Shown in pieces: positions 1 through 11,613 of a stretch of DNA of 64,000 nt. Position 1 is the stretch's first letter; each line of letters begins with the position of its first letter. The notes under the pieces were generated by a model. It ran no database searches. It worked only from the letters and a program-made list of their open reading frames with translations, and was not told the origin of the DNA. Position numbers and translations under genes: made by a program. The DNA is from Mycoplasmataceae bacterium (GTDB taxonomy: Bacteria > Bacillota_I > Bacilli_A > Mycoplasmatales > Mycoplasmoidaceae), in assembly GCA_031288285.1 (NCBI GenBank), contig JAITRQ010000014.1:1-64000 (forward strand), in the 5' to 3' direction.

Positions 1-1
1 T

Positions 2-1348
2 GTAATGAATAATTTGGGTGTTAAAGATGATAATGTTGAATGATCATTAACATCACAATATAGTACTAACTTTAGTATTGTTCAAGGTGTATTACGCTGT
101 GACACAAATGATTTGCCAATTCGAGTTGACCGTTTAACTGCTTCGCTTGATGCGAAGGACTATTACGGTAATCGTACCAGTCTGCAAATCGTAGTTTCCA
201 TTGAGACGAATTATGCATATTCATATGCTGATTTTAATTTTTATAGTAGTCAATATAATTATTTTAAAGTTGGTGAATTTTCTGTTGGAGAAATTGAATT
301 GACGTTAGTCAATGTTTCTAATCATCCTAGTGATGATAATGTAGTGGTAGATGTAGGTATGTCAAAATTAACTTTTGATGATAACCCTTTTTGGATCTGA
401 TATCAAGATGGTAATGTTTGGAAAGGTTTATGAGAGCTAAGCATCGGAGCGGGTTATCCTGGTGATTATGTCATTACCATCAATTTTCCTAATTTAAACA
501 TCGTTAGTTGCACACTTGATATCACGATTTTACCTCCAGATATTCCTCCTAGTATTAAAATTGGCAACATTTATGATGCAACAATGTTGCAAGAAGAACA
601 AGTATCTTGATTTGAACAAACAAGCTATGTGACGCCTAACCAAGATATCCTAACTCCAGATAAAGGCGCTTCTTTAAGTCCAATTGAATTAATTGAATAT
701 ATGAGTGGTACTCAAATTAATAAATTTGGGTTAGCATCAGTTATTGCTGATACTACTAACGCTTCGCAAATTGATAATTATGTTTATCACGATATTGTGT
801 GAGGATTGTGCGAACGAGTTATTATTGGTTTTAGTGGTGGATTTGATTTATATAACATTGATGAAAATAATTTAAACGGATGAACAACTTATGGCAAAGA
901 AGGGAACAGTTGTGCATTACGTTTTAATAAAATTAATGGTAAAGATATATACATCAATGAATATAATTCATTGATAGGTAACGGTACATCAGCAAGTTCT
1001 TATCCAAATGCGTTGGGTCGATGTATTTTAACTCGTCCTATCCAAAACCCTGACATGGGGTGTACAATAGATATTAAGCCCCTCGGACCATTCGTTCAAA
1101 GTCCCAATACGACTGTTTCTACTGCCGAAGAAGATGAAGCATTAATGGAAATTAAATTACTGTGTTGTGCCACATTGAATTCTTCAAATAGTGTCCTTTA
1201 TATGAGAAGAGCCAATGGTGGATTACCTAAATCCATTGTGGGCTATTGTTTAGGTGATGCCTCGAGGTGATCAGGACTTTTGTTAATTGCGTCATCAGGA
1301 TATATTATTCCAGATTGAGGATTATTTTCAACTGGATATTCAAATTAA
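2..1348 (+). CDS. C-terminal part of a large surface-type hypothetical protein (5' end outside window)
   Basis: The reading frame is open from the window edge to TAA at 1346-1348 once TGA is read as Trp, giving about 448 visible residues. I do not recognise a family. The sequence is rich in Asn, Ser, Thr, Tyr and Asp with alternating beta-strand patterns and no membrane helix near the end. The stretch around 480-540 resembles the last strand of an Ig-like repeat followed by a Pro-rich linker. This composition is typical of secreted or lipid-anchored mollicute surface proteins, but the signal peptide would lie upstream of the window. It could be part of a longer adhesin. Function is unknown. 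Confidence 0.6.
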
Positions 1349-1382
1349 AAATTAGATTGTTAAATTATTTAGATACTAATTT

Positions 1383-2951
1383 TTATTTTTTTTCGTTAGT
1401 GGCACGAACATAAATTGGTGTGGATTCACCAATTTGGTGATTATGGAGTAAATCGAAATTAAGTAATTGCTCAAGCGATAGTTGATCCGGATTAAAACGC
1501 ATTTGTTGATTAATAATTTTAGTACCGACAGTTAAAATTGGCGCTAATAAAACACTAATGACGCGAACAACATTTGCAAGAATGAATAAAAAGTTTTCTA
1601 ATTCGGGTTGCGAGTGGTCTTTGAATAATTGTCACGGTTTAACATCTTCAATTGCTTTATTAGCACTCTTTGCATAAGTTAGAACATTCTTAATTAATTC
1701 ATGAATTTGAAATGAGTTAATGCAACTGCGACATACATCAATCAATTCAGTAGTAGACATTATAAATGTAGTGTAAATGTCTTGCTTAACTTGAGGATGA
1801 GTAATAATTGTGCCATGGCAATATTGCTGAATCATACCCATTACGCGCGATACTAAATTACCATAAATATTGGCTAAATCAGCGTTATAAACTTCATTAA
1901 AAAGATCATGACTAAAAACCATATCACTTTCTAAACTTAGCTCTTTCATTAAAAAGTATCGTAAAGCATCACTCCCAAACTGATCAATATAAGTAATTGG
2001 ATTAATAACATTACCTAATGATTTGGACATTTTGGTGTCTTTATTAATAATTCAACCGTGTGATATCACTCGGGTTGGCTGTCGAAGATTAAGACAATGT
2101 AACATAATTGGCCAATAGATACAATGAAATCGAGTAATTTCTTTAGACATGACATGAACAATTTCAGCGTCGGGATTTTGTCAGTATTCTAAAAACATAT
2201 GATCATCACTTTGTTTGTATCCTAATCACGTTAAGTAGTTTAGTAAAGCATCAATTCATACATAAATAACATGTTTGGGATCAGATAAGACAGGGATACC
2301 CCAATCAAAATTAATTCGCGAAACTGATAAATCGGTTAATCCTTCAACTAAAAAACTATTGGTTAATTCACTTACCCGAGATTTAGGTACAATAAACATT
2401 GGGTGTTTTGCATAAAAATCTTTAATCCACGATTCAAATTCATGCATTTTGAAAAAATAAGATGGTTCGGTACGTTTCATTAGTTCGTGACCCACTTCAC
2501 AAAGTAATTTCCCACTTTCACCAAGGTGTGCACGAATTCGTGTATATGGTTCTTCACATTTAACACAATACAAACCTTCTCACTTCCCTAGATAAATATA
2601 ATTAGCTTTTTGTCATTCATCAAAAACCTGTTGAACTACTTGTTGGTGCTTAGGATCACTAGTACGAACAAAATATTTATAATCAATATCTAATAATTTT
2701 CATAATTTTTCAAAATGAACGCTAATTTGGTTTACATATTCTTGTGTTGGTAAATTATTGCTTTTAGCGGCTTGATCAATTTTTTGTCCGTGTTCATCCA
2801 TTCCGGTTTGCATGATAGCATCATAGCCAAGTAGTTTCTTATAACGGCATATTACATCAGCATAAATTGTAGAAAAAGCATGGCCAATGTGAGGTTGTCC
2901 CGAGGCATAATATATTGGGGTAGTGATATAAAATTTTTTATTTGTTGGCAT
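1383..2951 (-). CDS. metG: methionyl-tRNA synthetase
   Basis: Charges tRNA-Met with methionine in the cytoplasm. The protein has 522 residues, a usual size for a class I MetRS without the C-terminal tRNA-binding extension. The HIGH signature is at residues 21-24 and KMSKS at 307-311. A CxxC zinc-knuckle pair is at residues 129 and 132. The C-terminal part is the helical anticodon-binding domain. Several Trp codons are TGA, so the gene looks split under the standard code. It is transcribed alone, divergent from guaB, with a stop 34 bases from the end of the upstream surface-protein gene. Confidence 0.96.
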
Positions 2952-3151
2952 TAAATTTTTTGAAATATAAACTCGTCATTGATTATATATACATATCTAC
3001 CAAAATAAAATCAATGTATTTTTTAGCGAATTTGGTATGCTTTTTAATAATTGATCAACCTGATTAGTGACTTAAAAAATACTTAATAAAAAATTAATTG
3101 TTAATAAGCAAATTATAAATTAGGTTATGAACGAATTTATTCATATTCTTT

Positions 3152-3157
3152 TATAAT
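3152..3157 (+). promoter_or_regulatory. -10 box of the guaB-guaA promoter
   Basis: A perfect TATAAT lies 30 bases before the guaB ATG in an AT-rich 236-base gap between divergent metG and guaB. There is no convincing -35 box at the usual spacing. I saw no purine riboswitch core in this gap. Confidence 0.5.
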
Positions 3158-3187
3158 AACCATACAAAATGTTAAGACCATTGTAAT

Positions 3188-4321
3188 ATGCTAAAAAATA
3201 AAATTAAAAGAGGACATACATTTGGTGACGTTTTACTCGTACCAAGATATTCCAATGTTATTCCTAAAGCAGTTTCTACAAAAACTCAATTAACCAAAAC
3301 AATTCAATTGAATATTCCCATTATTTCTGCTGCAATGGATACGGTTACTCAGGATCATATGGCAATCGCAATGGCACTTAATGGTGGAATTGGCTTCATT
3401 CATAAAAACTTATCATCGCAAGAGCAAGCAAAATTAGTATCTAATGTTAAAAATGTAAAAGTGGATTTTAGTAAATACCCCGATGCAAATGTTGATAAAC
3501 AAAAACGTTTAGTAGTTGGTGGGGCTATTTCAATTGCTAATAATAGTGTTGAACGTGCAACTTCACTAATTAAAGCAGGTGTGGATGTATTAACAATTGA
3601 TAGTGCTCATGGTGATTCGCTCAACGTAATTAATGCTGTAAAAAATATTAAAAAACTTTTCCCACACATTCAACTGATTGCGGGTAATATTGCCACTAAA
3701 TCTGGTGCAAAACATTTAATTGCCGCAGGTGTAGATGGTTTAAAAGTTGGTATTGGACCTGGATCAATTTGCACGACGCGAATTATTTCTGGTGTTGGCG
3801 TGCCACAACTTACTGCCATTGCTGATGTCTATAAAGTAGCACATAAAAAACACATCCCTATTATTGCGGATGGAGGAATTAAATATTCAGGTGACATCAC
3901 CAAGGCATTAGCATCAGGAGCCAATAGTGTAATGCTTGGTAGTATGTTAGCCGCAACTGATGAAGCACCAGGAAAAATTATTACCATCCATGGTAAAAAA
4001 TATAAATCATACGTTGGTATGGGTTCATTAGTCGCGATGAAACGCGGTTCAAGTGATCGTTATTTTCAAAATAACATGGATGCTAGTAAACTTGTTCCTG
4101 AAGGTGTCGAAGCAGCATTGTTGTGTAAAGGAACGGTTGCTAATGTTTTGTACCAACTTATTGGTGGATTAAGAAGTGGCATGGGTTATTGTGGTGCAAA
4201 AGATATTATCACTTTGCGAAAAAAAGCTCGATTTGTGAAGATTACAATTTCTGGTTATAACGAATCACACGTTCATCACTTAGATGTTGTTAAAGAAGCA
4301 CCGAATTATCATGGTAAATAA
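3188..4321 (+). CDS. guaB: IMP dehydrogenase lacking CBS domains
   Basis: Oxidises IMP to XMP with NAD, the committed step of GMP synthesis. At 377 residues it is about 110 shorter than common bacterial IMPDH. The chain passes from the first barrel strands straight to the next barrel element near residue 90, with no room for the paired CBS domains. The catalytic loop GSICTT carries Cys195. The flap motif SSDRYFQ, with its Arg-Tyr pair, and the KLVPEGVE segment are IMPDH features and argue against GMP reductase, which also lacks CBS domains. It overlaps guaA by 11 bases, which fits stepwise XMP and then GMP synthesis. Confidence 0.9.
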   Translation: MLKNKIKRGHTFGDVLLVPRYSNVIPKAVSTKTQLTKTIQLNIPIISAAMDTVTQDHMAIAMALNGGIGFIHKNLSSQEQAKLVSNVKNVKVDFSKYPDANVDKQKRLVVGGAISIANNSVERATSLIKAGVDVLTIDSAHGDSLNVINAVKNIKKLFPHIQLIAGNIATKSGAKHLIAAGVDGLKVGIGPGSICTTRIISGVGVPQLTAIADVYKVAHKKHIPIIADGGIKYSGDITKALASGANSVMLGSMLAATDEAPGKIITIHGKKYKSYVGMGSLVAMKRGSSDRYFQNNMDASKLVPEGVEAALLCKGTVANVLYQLIGGLRSGMGYCGAKDIITLRKKARFVKITISGYNESHVHHLDVVKEAPNYHGK

Positions 4322-5843
4322 AATTTTGGTGGTGGATTTTGGTAGTCAATACAACCAATTAATTGTCCGCCGTATTCGTGAATTGGGTGTTTATAGCGAA
4401 CTAGTTCCTCACACAATTTCGTTAGATCAAATTAAAAATGATCCCGCAATTAAGGGTATCATTTTTTCGGGTGGTCCAAATTCGGTTTATGCTCATAACG
4501 CCCCCAAAATTGATTCACAAATTTATCAACTCGCTATACCGATTTTAGGCATATGTTATGGTATGCAATTAATGGCTAAGCAACTTGGTGGTAAAGTTAG
4601 CAATGCCAAACATCATGAATACGGAAGAACTAACGTTAATATTTGTGAGTCTAATCCGTTAAATTCAAAATTAGCAAAAATACAACAAGTTTGAATGTCA
4701 CACGGTGATAAAGTAACTCAGATTCCTAAAGGTTTTAAACTATTAGCAACTTCAGCAAAATGCCACTATGCCATGATTGGAGATGTAAACAGAAATTTAT
4801 ATGGCATTCAATTTCACCCCGAAGTTAATCACACGATTAACGGTAAGCACTTTTTAGCTAATTTTGTTTTTAATGTTTGCCGTGCTACAAATAATTGGAC
4901 AATGAATTCGTTTGTTAACCAGCAAATTAATTTCATTAAACAAAAAGTAGGTAATGAAAAAGTATTGTGTGCTTTATCGGGTGGGGTGGATTCATCTGTG
5001 ACTGCCGCATTAATTGCTAAAGCAATTAACAAAAATCTTACCTGCTTATTTGTGGACCACGGGATGTTAAGACTAGGTGAAGCTGATCGCGTAACAAAAA
5101 CTTTTAAAGATCATTTTCATGTAAATTTTATTAGAGTTAATGCTGCGAATATTTTTTTAAAAAAATTATCAAATGTTATTGATCCTGAAAGCAAACGCAA
5201 AATCATCGGTAAAACTTTTATTCAAATTTTTGAACGTTATGCAAAAAAAATTAAAAACCTCAAATGATTAGCACAGGGAACACTTTATACGGATGTAATT
5301 GAATCAGGTACTACTACCGCACAAACCATTAAGTCACATCATAATGTTGGGGGGTTGCCAAAAAACATGAAATTAAAATTACTTGAACCATTAAATAAAT
5401 TATTTAAAGATGAAGTAAGAGCATTAGGTAAAACATTAAAATTACCTGATAACATTGTATATCAACAGCCATTCCCCGGTCCAGGGATTGCTATTCGTAT
5501 TATTGGCAGCATTAACAAGCAAAAAATTCATCTCGTGCAAGCAACTGATGCCATTTTACGACAAGAATTTGCCAAGGCCCATCTTGATAAAAGTATTTGA
5601 CAATATTTTACTGTTTTACCCGGAATAAAAACCGTAGGTGTTAAAGGTGATCAACGTTCGTATGAACAATTAATCGCAATCAGAGCAGTGACTTCACAAG
5701 ATGGGATGACTGCGGATTATGCCAAAATTCCTTATGCAATTTTAGATCTTGTTGCTAACCGTATTGTCAACGAAATACCCGGTATTAATCGCGTGGTTTA
5801 TGATATTTCTTCCAAACCGCCCGGAACAATTGAATGAGAATAA
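4311..5843 (+). CDS. guaA: GMP synthase (glutamine-hydrolysing)
   Basis: Converts XMP to GMP using glutamine and ATP. The 510-residue protein has an N-terminal class I amidotransferase with nucleophile Cys82 in GICYGMQ and the FHPEV His-Glu pair. The PP-loop SGGVDSS of the ATP pyrophosphatase follows, and then the dimerisation domain. The C-terminus TIEWE is the canonical one, and its Trp is encoded by TGA. An upstream in-frame ATG at 4284 would overlap guaB by 38 bases. The start at 4311, beginning [13 protein letters not shown], matches the family. Confidence 0.96.
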
Positions 5844-5923
5844 AATCATGGAATCAAAATTACGTTTTGTGAATCTTCATTAAGCACCGACTTAACTTGC
5901 TTATGCAAAGTTACAAAATTTGC

Positions 5924-5929
5924 TATAAT
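5924..5929 (+). promoter_or_regulatory. extended -10 promoter of the rplJ-rplL operon
   Basis: TATAAT preceded by TGC forms an extended -10. The predicted start is about 12 bases before the first arm of the L10 leader. The -35 is weak (TTATGC at 17-base spacing). Confidence 0.65.
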
Positions 5930-5941
5930 CATCTCGCAATA

Positions 5942-6032
5942 AACCAAAGACAGTAACGGGAATTGTCTCCTTAATCATGTTACCGAGGTAAGTACCACTT
6001 ACATTTCGCAATTACATAATGAAACTTTGGTT
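5942..6032 (+). promoter_or_regulatory. ribosomal protein L10 leader (autoregulatory mRNA element)
   Basis: The element is closed by the exact complement AACCAAAG (5942-5949) and CTTTGGTT (6025-6032). It contains the conserved ACCGAGGTAAGTAC-like segment around 5981-5995 and the AGACAGTAACGGG-like 5' half. In this family the L10-(L12)n complex binds the leader and represses rplJ-rplL. It lies between a strong -10 box and rplJ, as expected. No obvious intrinsic terminator follows, so control is probably translational here, which is an inference. Confidence 0.85.
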
Positions 6033-6093
6033 ATTCATAAATGACTAGAGTAAGGTGTTTATTGCGTTATTTAATCATTCTATATCAATTTTT

Positions 6094-6579
6094 ATGAAAG
6101 CAGTTATTGAACAAAAAGCGGTTAGTGCACAAGCATTAGCACAAGATTTAACTAAAGCAAAATCACTTGTGGTTTTTGAGTATTTAGGTCTTAATGCTGT
6201 AGCATTAACAGCTTTACGCAAAAAATTACATCAAGCTAATGCTAAAATGTATGTTGCAAAAAATAATATTTTCAATCGTGCATTTGCACTAGCTAATATC
6301 AAACAATTTACTGATTTAGCTGGTCCGAATGCGGTATTAGTTGGTTTTGGTGATGAAATTATTCCTTTCAAAGAAATCAACGAAATAATTAAAAACAATA
6401 AGAGAGTTGTATATAAAAACGGCTTATTAGAAACGAAATTAGTTAGTAGTAATGAATTAGCTAGTATCGCTTCTATCCCTGGTCGTAGCGGTTTATATAG
6501 CATGTTATTATCGTGTTTGCAAGGATCAATTCGCAATCTAGCTTATGGTATCCAATCCATCGCTAAACAAAAAGCATAA
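6094..6579 (+). CDS. rplJ: 50S ribosomal protein L10
   Basis: Base of the ribosomal L7/L12 stalk. From this ATG the protein has 161 residues, the normal L10 size, and starts with a K-V-rich helix followed by the typical KSLVVFEYLGL strand and LRKKL helix. A GTG at 6055 would add 13 hydrophobic residues and is less likely. Upstream bases show no clear Shine-Dalgarno site at the chosen ATG, which leaves a little doubt about the start. It is co-transcribed with rplL, 21 bases downstream, and preceded by the L10 leader. Confidence 0.93.
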   Translation: MKAVIEQKAVSAQALAQDLTKAKSLVVFEYLGLNAVALTALRKKLHQANAKMYVAKNNIFNRAFALANIKQFTDLAGPNAVLVGFGDEIIPFKEINEIIKNNKRVVYKNGLLETKLVSSNELASIASIPGRSGLYSMLLSCLQGSIRNLAYGIQSIAKQKA

Positions 6580-6600
6580 AAAATTAAGGAGAAAAATATT

Positions 6601-6969
6601 ATGGCCAAATTAACTAAAGAACAAATCATTGAATCATTGAAAGAAATGACATTAATAGAAATTAATGACCTAGTCAAAGCAGTTGAAACCACTTTTGGTG
6701 TGTCAGCTGCTGCACCAGTTGCTGCTGCAGCTGTGGCTGCTGGTCCAGCAGAAGCACCAACATCAGTAACGATTTCGTTAGTGGATGCAGGTGCACAAAA
6801 AGTTGCTGTTATTAAAACTTTCCGTGAAGCTACTGGTTTAGGTTTAATGGAAGCAAAAACAGCGGTCGAAAAAGTACCAGCTGTTATTAAAGAAAACATT
6901 AAACCCGAAGAAGCTAACGAACTTAAGAAAAAGTTTGAAGCTGCTGGTGCTAAAGTAAAAATTGAGTAA
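6601..6969 (+). CDS. rplL: 50S ribosomal protein L7/L12
   Basis: Stalk protein that recruits translational GTPases. It has 122 residues: an N-terminal dimerisation helix, an Ala/Val/Pro-rich hinge at about residues 36-57, and the C-terminal domain with the [15 protein letters not shown] pattern. A clear AAGGAG Shine-Dalgarno site precedes the ATG, one of the few strong ones in the window and suited to a protein needed in four copies per ribosome. Confidence 0.97.
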   Translation: MAKLTKEQIIESLKEMTLIEINDLVKAVETTFGVSAAAPVAAAAVAAGPAEAPTSVTISLVDAGAQKVAVIKTFREATGLGLMEAKTAVEKVPAVIKENIKPEEANELKKKFEAAGAKVKIE

Positions 6970-6971
6970 TC

Positions 6972-7262
6972 ATGTCTAGCTATACCATTAGTAAGCGCAA
7001 TTCGGGTGTGATTGAATTATCAATTACTACCCAGTCCAATGCTTATATTCGTTTGCAAGATATGGGCGATAATATTTATTGTGCCATTACTACTTTTGTT
7101 GATCCGTCATTACGCGGTAAAGGTATTGGTCGTAAATTGTATAAAGCATTAATTGAATTTGTTCGTGATACTAAAGTAAAATTTAGTGCCACTTGCCCAT
7201 TCATCGTCAAACTTGCTGAAAGTGATAAAACAATCACTGATATTTACTTAAAAAGTAATTAA
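6972..7262 (+). CDS. small GNAT-fold (YjdJ-type) N-acetyltransferase-like protein
   Basis: A 96-residue protein that begins two bases after rplL ends. It carries the acetyl-CoA binding signature of the minimal GNAT group, V-P-x-x-RGKGIGRKLYKAL, near residues 44-60, and the later CPF segment usual in YjdJ-like proteins. The substrate is unknown. Its position behind rplL could mean constitutive expression with the ribosomal operon rather than a ribosomal role. Confidence 0.75.
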   Translation: MSSYTISKRNSGVIELSITTQSNAYIRLQDMGDNIYCAITTFVDPSLRGKGIGRKLYKALIEFVRDTKVKFSATCPFIVKLAESDKTITDIYLKSN

Positions 7263-7326
7263 TTTATCCATAAAAACATTATTAATTGCGCAGACTGTGT
7301 CTGTAAGAAGTTTATAATTAACCACC

Positions 7327-9126
7327 ATGGATAAAAAATATATTCGTAACTTCTGTATTATTGCGCATATTGATCACGGTAAATCCACGTTATCTGATCG
7401 CATTATTGAAATGACTGGAGCATTGGCTAAACGCGAGATGCAAGCGCAAGTGTTAGACTCCATGGATCTTGAACGCGAACGGGGCATTACGATTAAATTG
7501 AACGCAATTCAATTACATTATCATGATCCGCTTTCGCAACACGACTATATTTTGCATTTAATTGATACCCCTGGACACATCGATTTTACATACGAAGTGT
7601 CGCGTAGTTTAGCAGCATGTGAAGGTGCAATTCTGGTTGTTGACGCTACCCAAGGAGTCGAAGCACAAACTTTATCAAATTTACGCTTGGCATCGGAAAA
7701 TCATTTAACAATTATTCCCGTAATTAATAAAATTGATTTACCAAGCGCCGACATTGAAAAAACCAAAACCCAAATTGGCAATTTGTTAAACAATAACACT
7801 GATCAATTGCCGTGTGTTTCAGCTAAAACAGGAAAAAATATTGACGAAATATTAAAAGCAATCATTCAGCAAATACCACCACCGATTGGTGATGCTAACG
7901 CTCCACTACAAGCTTTGATTTTTGATTCTTTTTATGATCCTTACAAGGGTGTTGTTTGTCTAATACGTATTAAAAACGGAACATTGCATCTTAATCAAAA
8001 AATAATGTTAATGGCCAATAAACGAGTTTTTACTGTAAATGAATTAGGTATTCGTACACCAAAAATTATTCCCAAAAATCAATTAAATGTTGGTGAAGTT
8101 GGTTGATTTAGTGCAGCAATCAAAAGTGCTCGTGAAGTCCATGTTGGTGATACAGTCACTGCTATCGAACATCCTGCCGATGCCCCTTTGCCTGGTTATA
8201 AAAAAATATTACCGATGGTATATTGTGGAATTTATCCCGTACTTAATTCACAATTTGATGCTTTAAAAGATGCGATGCAAAAAATTAGTTTAAGTGATGC
8301 TTCATTAACTTATGAATACGAAACATCACAAGCTTTGGGATATGGTATTCGTTGCGGTTTTTTGGGATTATTACATATGGATATCATTCGTGAACGTATT
8401 TTACGTGAATACCATATTGAATTAATTATGTCAGCACCTAGTGTTAGGTATGAAATACAATTAACTAATGGTGAAAGTGTGATGGTGGACAATCCAGCAA
8501 AATTACCTGAAAGAACGCACATTAAACACATCAAAGAACCGTACGTAAAACTAACCATCAACACTCCACAAGAATATATTGGTACCATTATTGAATTATG
8601 TAACACATGTCGCGGCATTTACGATGAACTAGCATATGTTGATGCATTGCATCATCGTCTTACATATACCATTCCCTTAGGTGAAATTATTTATAATTTT
8701 TTTGATCGTTTAAAAACCGTATCGCGTGGATATGCAACAATGGATTATGAATTTAGTGCTTATCAAATTCAACCATTGATCAAAGTTGATATTTTGTTAA
8801 ATGGTACTAAAGTTGATGCACTTTCATTTATTACTCATAAAGATTTTGCATATGCCAAAGCCAACAAAATATGCATAAAGCTAAAAGAATATATTCCTCG
8901 TCAGCAATTTGAAGTTCCGATTCAAGCTGTGATTGGCGGGAAAATTATTGCCCGTGAGACTATTAAAGCAATCTATAAAAATGTGTTAGCAAAATGTTAT
9001 GGTGGTGATGTTTCGCGTAAGAAAAAACTTTTAGAACAACAACGCGAAGGTAAAAAACGTTTAAAAGCCATCGGTAATGTTTCTGTACCTCAAGATGTAT
9101 TTATTAAAGTACTAAGTCAAGATTAA
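7327..9126 (+). CDS. lepA: elongation factor 4 (LepA), ribosomal back-translocase GTPase
   Basis: A GTPase that binds stalled ribosomes. It has 599 residues. G1 is AHIDHGKST, the RGITIK switch and the DTPGHIDF and NKIDLP motifs follow, and the LepA-specific C-terminal domain ends near the stop. One TGA Trp codon at 8107 separates the GTPase part from domains II-IV. The last four bases overlap the end of buk on the other strand, so no terminator separates these convergent units. Confidence 0.97.
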
Positions 9127-10187
9127 TATCGTTGCGCTTTTTCGGTTTTATCCAAGATACGTTTCGCACCTAACATTAATGCTGACATTTCATCTTCACC
9201 TGGATAAATCGTAATTTTTATTAAACCCTTTAAATAAGTCATTAAATATTTAATGATTAATTTACTATGAGCCAATCCACCAGTAATGATTAACTGGTCA
9301 ATTTGCCCATTAGCTATAAAATATAAAGCACCAATTTCTTTAACCACTTGGTAACACATTGCTTTTAAATAAAAGTTGGCTTTACTGTTATGTTGATGCG
9401 CTTGATCTTCAATCTTTCGCGCATCACTAGTGCCTAAATAACTGTATAGCCCTCCCTGACCAACTAGCGCTTTTTTAATTTGTGACTTAGACATTTTTTG
9501 TTCAAAACAAAGATCAATTAATCCAAACGCTGGCACCCCACCAGCACGCTCTGGTGAAAATGGTCCATCCCCACCAAGTCCATCGTTAACATCAATCACT
9601 TTACCGTGGTGATGTCAACCAACAGTAATTCCCCCGCCTAAATGACAAACAATTAAATTTAACGATGTATATGGACGTTTGATACTATCCGCATATCTAC
9701 GAGCCACGGCTTTTTGATTTAAAGCATGAAAAATCACTTTACGAGCAATTAATTTAGTTCCCGATATTCTAGCTATTTCATCTAATTCATCAACAACTAC
9801 CGGATCAACAATGTATGCAGGTAATTTGCGCGGTTTTGCTAAAGCACAAGCAATTAAACCGCCTAAATTTGAAGCATGCGACCCATATTTTCCACTTGCT
9901 AAATCTTGTAGCATACGTTGATTCACCAAATATGTACCGCTATGAATTGGACGTAATAAACCACCACGCGCAACAATAGCTTTAAAAGACGTTAACGAGA
10001 AATGATGTATTCGTAAAAACTCTAAAATTAATTTCTGACGAAAACCAATTTGTTGATTAATTGTACTAAAACGTTTTAATTCGCTATCAGTGTGACGAAT
10101 GGTTTGATCTTGAAGTAATTTTTCACCATCATAAACAGCTAGTTTGGTGGAAGTAGAACCGGGGTTAATAACCAAAATTAGTTGCAT
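9123..10187 (-). CDS. buk: butyrate / branched-chain fatty acid kinase
   Basis: Transfers phosphate from an acyl-phosphate to ADP, giving ATP and a short or branched acid. It has 354 residues of the ASKHA kinase fold. The N-terminal NPGSTSTKLAVY phosphate loop, the central CHLGGGITVGWH motif and the GGLGGDGPFSPERAG segment are those of butyrate kinase. Acetate kinase is longer and has a different substrate loop. It is the last gene of the operon starting at 15390 and overlaps ptb by 10 bases. The natural acid is probably isovalerate, isobutyrate or 2-methylbutyrate, inferred from the operon. Confidence 0.93.
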
Positions 10188-11071
10188 TGACTTACCACCA
10201 TCGCTAATAAAATAGCATACATTTTGCTTAATGCGCTATCCGCTCGACTGGTTAAAATGATTGGTACAGTCGCACCAACAATAATTCCTGCAACAATTGC
10301 ATTAGCTAAAAAAACTGAAGTTTTATAAAAAACATTTGCTGAAATCAATTCTGGAAATAATAAAACATCTGCAATCCCAGCAACTGCACTATTAATACCT
10401 TTGTGTTTTACCGCATCAAGTGATACCAAATTATCAATGGCAAAAGGACCATCTAGTAAAAATGAGGTGTCACCACTATCTTGATGTTGTTGTTTTAATG
10501 CAATTGCATCAGTAGTTGAAATAATTTTGGGATTAACTTTTTCGACAGCTGAAACAATGCCAACTTTGGGTTGATTAACTTTTAAACATTTTGCAACCAT
10601 AACAGCATTCATAATGAGTGCTCATTTAGTGGGTAAATCAGGATTAATATTCATTGCACAATCAGTGGCAATTAATGAGTACTTATTGGGAAATTGCAAA
10701 AGCGCAACATGGCTAAGCACTGTTGCTTTTTTAATACCACTCGTCGAATCCACAACCGCTTTTAACAAATACTTGGTATCAATCAATCCTTTCATGATTA
10801 CATCAGCTTGCTGTTTACGCACTAATTCAACAGCTAAACTACTCATTTTAATTAAGTCTAACTCATGGATCACTTCAGCATCTAACGGGTATTTTACTAA
10901 TAGTTTTTTAATCACTAACGCATCACCGATTAAAACACACTTAAAAGATACATGTAAACTTGCATCTTTAAGCGCTTGCATTACTGCCGCATCATTTGCA
11001 GCAACAACAGCGATTGTTGGTAACTGTGTTTTTTTAACCAAGAGTTTTAGTTGGTCGAAATGAAAATGCAT
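10178..11071 (-). CDS. ptb: phosphate butyryltransferase-type acyltransferase
   Basis: Exchanges CoA of an acyl-CoA for phosphate and feeds Buk. It has 297 residues of the PTA/PTB fold, with the SGDTSFLLDGPFAID segment and the C-terminal TSRADS motif that binds substrate. One Trp near residue 150 is TGA. It begins with an ATG that overlaps the TAA of the upstream oxidoreductase gamma gene (TAATG), so translation is probably coupled. The pair ptb-buk is known in butyrate producers and in the branched-chain keto acid operon of Enterococcus faecalis. Confidence 0.93.
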
Positions 11072-11613
11072 TATTTTAAATTTTTAATATATTGTCTGCC
11101 TTGAGCAATCGCTTCTAAATTAATCGGAACAAACTTAGCTTTACGTTCTCCCAAAATGTGCTTAATGATTGCGGTAATAATGGCATCATCAAACAATTTG
11201 GTAATCTCAAGATATGCACCAATCATTACCATGTTAGCAGCTTGGGGTAAACCCAATTTCAAACTAATATCATTTACTGGTACACCATAAGCTTTAACGT
11301 GAAAATCTTTCTTATCAATAAGCGAAGTGTTGTAAAGAATAAAACCGTCGTGAGCAACATCATTCGCAAATTTTTGCAATGATGGCGCATTAAAAGCAAT
11401 TAAATTATCAATCGTTTTAAATACTGGTGAATCGATTTCAGTGTCAGCAATAATAACACTACAATTAGCTGTTCCACCGCGAGTTTCTGGACCATATGAT
11501 GGATATCATAGCGTCTGCTTATTATCTTGCACAGCGGCGTAAGATAAAATTTTACCAAACATCATTACACCTTGGCCACCAAAACCCGCTACTTTAATGT
11601 TCAAATTTTTCAT
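11071..11613 (-). CDS. 2-oxoacid:ferredoxin oxidoreductase, gamma subunit
   Basis: A 180-residue subunit that closes the CoA-binding side of the enzyme. It starts with a glycine-rich GFGGQGVMMFGK-like segment and carries the conserved IGAYLEITKL and ILGERK patterns of the POR gamma family. Its stop and the start of ptb share one base, and its start overlaps the stop of the beta gene by one base. The order delta-alpha-beta-gamma matches ketoisovalerate-type enzymes. Confidence 0.9.

Noticed and set aside
3188-4321. GMP reductase instead of IMP dehydrogenase, because CBS domains are missing
   Set aside because: The Arg-Tyr flap motif and KLVPEG segment are IMPDH-specific, and guaA overlaps the gene.
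5844-5941. Possible extra small gene after guaA
   Set aside because: No frame with a ribosome site. The segment is explained by the promoter and the L10 leader start.
6543-6899. Antisense frame of 118 codons opposite rplL
   Set aside because: It mirrors the Ala-rich codons of rplL, has no ribosome site and matches no family.
9123-10187. Acetate kinase
   Set aside because: Length 354 and the loops around the active site match butyrate kinase, and the neighbour is ptb rather than pta.
10614-11063. 149-codon frame opposite ptb
   Set aside because: It is a shadow of ptb codon bias, with Thr/Ser-rich low-complexity translation.
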